From Diadophis punctatus similis (lineage: Eukaryota > Chordata > Lepidosauria > Squamata > Dipsadidae): a stretch of DNA of 64,000 nucleotides. The translations under genes were made by a program, and so were the position numbers. Below, piece by piece: positions 58,231-64,000 of this stretch. A model generated the notes under the pieces. It did not search any database. It had not been told where the DNA came from and saw nothing but the letters and a program-made list of their open reading frames with translations. Location: assembly GCA_023053685.1 (NCBI GenBank), contig JALIGW010000002.1:169426430-169490429 (forward strand), given 5' to 3'. Each line of letters starts with the position of its first letter. Position 1 is the stretch's first letter.

Positions 58231-61200
58231 AACCTGCCTAGTTTGGTGATGTTGCTCTAAAATCCTGCTGACAAGTCAACTATTGATTCAGGCCAAGCAG
58301 AATTATGTATGTATTGGAGTTAATGATGAGGGAGGGGGAAGTCCAAATTAGAAGGGAAATAAGATTTTAAATTTTTTTTTGATATCTACTTTTTTCCCTT
58401 TGCTATTCTATCCTTTATTTCTTTCTCGCATTCTTCTGTGTTTTCCCCTCCTTTCTCTGTTTTTCTCCCTTTATTATCCCCTTCCATTTTCTCCCCATTT
58501 CTTCTCTTTCTCTTTGTCCTAGTCTTTTTCCCCATGATTTTTCTTGGTTTCCCAGAATCAGGTCTGAGTTGGGTCACCTTACAAATGTTGAAATAAAAAT
58601 ATACACGAAAACATCAAAATCTCTCCGTGCAGAGAAATAAGTGGGTCCATTTGTTACAAAATTAAATTGCCACTTAGAAGCAATCTTGGGCAGGAAAGGG
58701 AGAGGGGAGAGAAGTTACATTCCACTTCTTCCGCTGTACTTCAAAAAGCCATCCTTGTGAGACAATGAGCGATAGGGAGAAAAAACATTTTCGACTTACT
58801 TATCTGGTTGAGAAGGGATGCGCCTGAGCATACCCAGCCATATGGAACATGAGAGGGTAAGTACACAGAGATAGCATTTCTGGCTGTCCTTTCATTTCAA
58901 CAGCAGCATCTTTACATTTTCCTCTCTGAACATCCCTCCATATCTTTCACAGATATGACCTTTCCACCAAATTTATTTTAAAGTCTTGCTTACCTATTAG
59001 AACAATAAAGCGCTATTTATGGTTATTTGTACAGCCATCCAAGTGAAATCAACAGCATTTAGAAACTAAATAAAGATGTAATCTATAACAATAAAGACAA
59101 TTTGAATTTTCCCAAAGACTACTCATAACTATTAAAATTACAATTTGCATTTAGAGAATTAGCAAAGTTCCCTTTAAGTTAGGAATATATAAAGCTTGCT
59201 GTAGTCACACCTCAAGTGTTGAACACACTGAAACACAGGCACATTGCTTTCTCTTCAAATCTGCAAGTGCATAATGCACCAAGAAACGTAATATAATTAA
59301 AATAATCTTTAAAAGCACCAAATTATATGTTATGCATGAACTATTCTGTGCTCTAGTGGAAATGATATTTTGTCAAGGTGCAAGTATCAGGAATATTACA
59401 AATATGCCAGAGTATATAACCACATTGTTTCATTAATGGTGTAAAGCAGAAATATTGCTCCTAGTCTATTAATAGTGTTGAAACAATCTAAGCACATCAT
59501 GAACATTTGTATTCCATTAAAAACTTTCAGAGTGAATTAATTGTTTTCCAACTCTCACAAGCTCCCCGCCTCTCACTTATAGACTACAGGCAGAGTAATA
59601 GCAAAAGAAAAAAGAAAAAAAAGAAAAAAAGACTCATCCAGAAAAAATACCAGATTCTCATGAATGACAAAGTTGTAATGTGGATGACTTAATTTTGGTA
59701 TAATATAATGTATGAACCCATTCCAAATACCCTATAAGCCATAGCCTATAGTTATACATTTAATTCAGACAAGAAGAAACAACAATTAGAATTGATTACA
59801 GGCCACCAAATCTACTCCATGTGACCAAAACTGAGCTCTAGGCACATTGTGGTTGATCTGGGCCAACCTAGGAGAGTAATATTCCCAGATCTGGGAAATA
59901 TTTACTAAACTAGACTTTCTTCTCCCTTTATTTAGCATGATTTTTTTTTAAAGTTGCAAACAATTTTAGCACTTTGAATGATCATTTGTATGAGCATGCA
60001 CTTTGCATTCTAACTTTCTTTTTACTTGTTCCCAAAGCTAAGGAATTTGAACAAAAAGAAAACCTAATAGAAAAATGCAGACAGGCTGGGTCCTAGTAAC
60101 ATATTTTTTTTAATGCAAATGTAATGAAAAGGCATTGTATTCCTTCCAATTCACATTGCTCTATCTCAGGATCAAGGTTCATTTGCATTCTATTGCAAGG
60201 CTCAGTTTGGTTATGAGTGAACCAGGGATAGCACAAAAAATAAAACACAGAACATAAAGTAGGGAGATCTTTTTTCTGGTTCCCCATCAGCTGTCATCAT
60301 CTCACAATAAAATACTCTACCTTGGATCTGGGGAAAGTGTTAGCAGTCGGTGGTGGGCCCCTTTAATTGTATAGGAAAGACCTCCAAAGTAATTGGCAGG
60401 GTTTTTAATGGAGGTCATGGAACACATCCAACCATAATTCTTAGAAAAAAATATATTTTTTCACCTCCTCTATGGACAGGAACTCATGCTATGGTATTAG
60501 CAGTTTCCTTTTGAAAAGTATATTTTGTATGCTTTTTTTGCACCCTACCATAGGGAATTAAGAAAGACTAAAGTAATATTTTTTAAATATTAAACACTTA
60601 AGAGGCCTAATGGGAAAACTTTATTTTCAAGATGCAGAGTGGTTCAGTTCCAGTGTTGAAGGCATAAAGACAAGCTCCCAGGACAATGTAAAAGTTAGTA
60701 ATGTTCTGCAAACTCAAGAGAACACTTTACTTCTCCCCTCCCTCTCCAAGATTTAAAGAATTTGATCATTGGAACTGACAGGTAATTTTGTTTCTTCAGC
60801 TGTGTAACCATAGATAAATAAATTTCAATGATGCATAAAAAAGAGCTAGTCAGCAACAGGGAAAGAGGAAGGAAAATTATTATTCCTATCCTATCACCCA
60901 TTTTGTTTAAAAAGAACTGTGGCACAAGTAAGTATGCTTAAAGTGACAGTCCTAAAGTATCAAATCTGTATAAGCATAGTAACTTTTGCTACTGCTATTG
61001 CCATTACCACACCTTCTAACAACAGTACTGCTGCTAATGTAAAATGTGGTAGTAGTAACCTCTATGACCAATTGCTAAAATATTACAACTCTTTCCCTAT
61101 AATTCATTGCTTTTACAATTAATTGTACAATATAAAATATTACTGATTTTTGACAGCACGTTTTCCTTCTTCAAAAATAAAAATGGAAACAGTAGTAGAT

Positions 61201-63772
61201 ATCCCCAGGTCCCTCTCCAACAGCCAAAATTCCTAAATCTATTCTCATCTTTAAAAATCTAATTTTTTAAAAAATGACCCCAGATGCAGCCCCCTATGGT
61301 GACATCATTATCTTTCCTGTGATGCCATCTGTGCCTCCTGAGTGGAGGAATGAGTGTCCTCACCAGCTGGGGGGAAGATGCCAAACTCTGCTTCAGCTAT
61401 TGCCTTGCAGAATCTCTCAAAAGTTGACAATGAGTTATAAGCTTTAATGTAGGGAAGGGAAGGAGTTACTAAAACCATGTGAAGTAATAATATTAACTCA
61501 AAAACTGTACATCTAAATAATTTAACTGGTTTTAATTGTATTTAAATGTGATTGAATTATATTTCATTTTTGAGCTGGTCCTGCCAACTTTTGGTTTCTG
61601 TAATGTTCAAGGGCCATGTTGGCCAAGTGAAGGTGGTGCACCTTCAGGTAAAAGACTGGAAAATTCCTAGTTCTATCTAAGTGCTTGCATTATAAATAGA
61701 GCTAAAGAGGTATTGGGGGACATTAGCTTAGCATACAATCCCTATTTTCATCATCCCTGATGAACAGCTTCCTGTAGAAATGTTTTCAAGTTTATCATGA
61801 AGATCATGGAAGGGGACTAAAAGCATATATATTCCCTATGTTCTAGGATTGGGCATTGTCAGGCCTAAAACCAAGAAAGACATATGATGATTCTTTCAAA
61901 CTGAGTTACTTATTGTTTCAAACCAATGGACAGAATCTTGCCAGACTGAACACTCTATATCTGCATGTATTCAGAGAACTATCAGGGAGGGACTGTCTTC
62001 ACTCTCTTTCTCTCACACATAGTATCTGGACTGAGCTGCCTTTTACTCTGGAATGCACCCCCTCCCTCCTGGGAATCCACTTCCTTACTTCCATCACAGG
62101 CATGGTGAAGAAAGGTCAACTGTTATTATGTCAAATATGGCCACTGTGATGCCACACTGATGCTGAACGTCAATATTGAGGAGAAAAACCTTGCCAAAAC
62201 AAAGAGGTTTCTATTTTTCTCTGTTACCTGTATCCACCTCACTACTTTACCTTTAAACAATTGTATTATATTCTGGCAGTACTGTTGCTTAAATGGATAA
62301 CACTTTTCAAACTAAGCTGATATCTAGTCTGTTTTTACATTCAAGCTACACAGAATCATATAAAAGTCAGTACCTTTTTCAATTTGATGCTTGCAGATTG
62401 AGACTGCTGCCACTTATTTTACTACGGAGCTTAATTATTGCCATTATACCGGTAAATATCCTAACTATTATCCAAACATTTAGGCTCATGAGACAGACTA
62501 TTTTCCTTTAAAAGGTTTAGGCAAGATATTTGAGCAAGGCCTATGGTTTTTAAGGGGAAGTTACCATTTCTAAAGAAGCTAAGTAAATAATAAAATTCAA
62601 AACCTTTTATGTTGTTTTTAATTTAAAAACAGTTGAATGCAAAGAAATAGCTTAATAGAACATTGATAAAAATGTCTTTCTAGTCAGTTGTGTGATTTTT
62701 AATCTTTGTGAGAATATTTTGGAATAATCAAATGCTAGTAATATGCACCCTTTGATAGATTTCATGATTATTTTTTTTCAAATGAGGATTCCTCACCATA
62801 TGAGTGAATATGAGTTCAACACCATATTTTTTATGTAGAATTTTTCATATAAAATTTCATACTTTTTTTTTCATATAGTGGTAATATTTTATGTGATACC
62901 TAAAATATTCCTCATGATATTCCTCATGATATCAGGTAATTTTGCTTACAAAATTAGAAGAAAAAAGGATCCACAGGAATAATATATTTTCCAGAGAAGC
63001 AGTAATGTTAAGATTTCTGCTTACAAAATTGCCTTATGTCAGCCTAAGGCCTTCTTTAGTAGTTTAATTAGTTGGTTGTGTAATTAAATCTGTTAATGTT
63101 CAGTTGTCTTAGTACACAAACCCACTGTGCAGGGTAGGTGGCCTTAGTTAAAATTAAAGATTTCATTCACTCAAGCTATCTTTATGATACAGTTTTATTA
63201 TGATCTCATTGTCCACTATCCACAAAACATAATTAGAGGTGAAAAATACAGTTGAAGATGCCTAAAAAAATCAGAGACCTTGTGAATCTGGGCTTAGAGT
63301 TTGCAGCCTCTCTACATAGTTTTATATGGGTGCCATCATCTACATCTGGCTCAAAGTCATGAAGAGATGATGAGTCACAGTTTCTGGTGAAATGCTGCAT
63401 CTTTTAAAACAATATATTCTTTAGAAAGATGTGGAGGATTAAGAACAGTACTAAATTTTTAAAGTATTTTTTTTAAGTTGCATTCTTGTTGGGATCTGTC
63501 CATGATCCTGAAAGACCTATTTCTAACCAATCACGTATTGGGAATCTTTAATATTCCTGTTCAGACACAGGATGTTTTCTCATTCCAGGCCTCTCGGAAA
63601 TAAATTGGGAAAATCTGCTAAATGCAATTAGGTAATTCTAGTGCATGATAAGCCTGAGCATGCAAAATTTGACAAGCTTTCAACCTAAAATCTTTCCGTA
63701 TAGTCAAGCAATATGGAAACATGGCTGACATAAATTGTAAATTGGGAAGTCATGCCCTATAAGCTCTCCACA
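58231..63772. other. Repeat-poor intronic sequence
   Basis: 5.5 kb in which I recognise no element. A T/C-rich block lies at 58375-58530 and an A-rich run at 59610-59632. No exon with splice signals was found, although a short diverged exon could be missed by eye. Confidence 0.45.
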
Positions 63773-64000
63773 TACAGGTAGTCCTTGATTTACAATCGGT
63801 TGCTTAGCAATTATTCAAAGTTATGACTGACCTTCCTAGGGCTACTTATGACTTAGATTTGAAGTTCCATCACCTTTCCCTCATCCCCACAATTACATAA
63901 TCCCATTTTGGGCACTTGGCAACCAGCCCATATTTATGGCCATTGACAGAATCCCATGGTCAAATGACAGTGATTTATAAGGGGTCCCCCCCCAAATTGG
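63773..64000 (+). mobile_element. Interspersed repeat starting TACAGGTAGTCC, cut by window end
   Basis: Opens ATACAGGTAGTCCTTGATTT and contains GGCACTTGGCAACCAGCCCA, matching the complement of 23851-24171. It continues past the window. Confidence 0.7.

Overview
The window looks like vertebrate nuclear DNA from a squamate reptile, most likely a snake. The evidence is the repeat content: at least eight copies of a squamate-type tRNA-derived SINE ending in a TATTGC-like tail, CR1, L2-like, L3-like, Rex1-like and L1 LINE fragments, a BovB (RTE) remnant, Penelope-like sequence, many hAT and mariner-type TIR elements, and very long tetra- and pentanucleotide microsatellites sitting at LINE 3' ends, a pattern known from snake genomes. 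There are no prokaryotic features, CRISPR arrays or recognisable RNA genes other than tRNA-derived SINEs.

The only host coding sequence I can support is one 167-bp exon on the minus strand (20655-20821), with clean splice sites. It encodes the first half of an immunoglobulin domain that matches the follistatin-like 4/5 family, closest to FSTL4 from memory. I saw no other exon, so the rest of the window is best read as intron: at least 20 kb downstream (1-20654) and at least 43 kb upstream (20822-64000) of the exon.

Layout. 1-1.3 kb: L2 end, pentanucleotide satellite, TA-flanked MITE and a foldback repeat. 2-5 kb: 128-bp hAT MITE, SINE and decayed BovB. 6.2-10.3 kb: a LINE cluster (L2, CR1) with microsatellite tails, a 1-kb TA-flanked element with a nested palindromic MITE, and a rearranged mariner. 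11-19.5 kb: two hAT elements, a Rex1-like piece, a split L2 end, two solo LTRs of one family, a palindromic element and a SINE. 20.7 kb: the exon. 21-32 kb: SINEs, an L3-like LINE and a Dong/R4-like remnant. 33.6-34.7 kb: two Penelope-like fragments head to head. 35.9-42.5 kb: the densest mobile cluster, a GC-rich 1.3-kb hAT element, an LTR-like inverted-repeat element with a 1.83-kb hAT element nested in it, and an L1 split by a 649-bp TIR element. 44.7-54.7 kb: Rex1-like LINE, solo LTR, L2 with a 13-bp TSD, palindromic element, hAT MITE, SINEs and a CR1 split by a tiny pentanucleotide-tailed insert. 55.9-63.7 kb is almost free of recognisable repeats apart from one SINE.

The most unusual signal is architectural. 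At least two unrelated TIR transposons (38772-40600 and 41082-41730) carry a palindrome inside a palindrome: four related units in alternating orientation. Other elements here (mariner, the 35.9-kb hAT element, the 16.2/50.3-kb family, the 52-54-kb family) are also foldbacks. Many insertions keep readable target-site duplications, so their nesting order can be reconstructed from the sequence.
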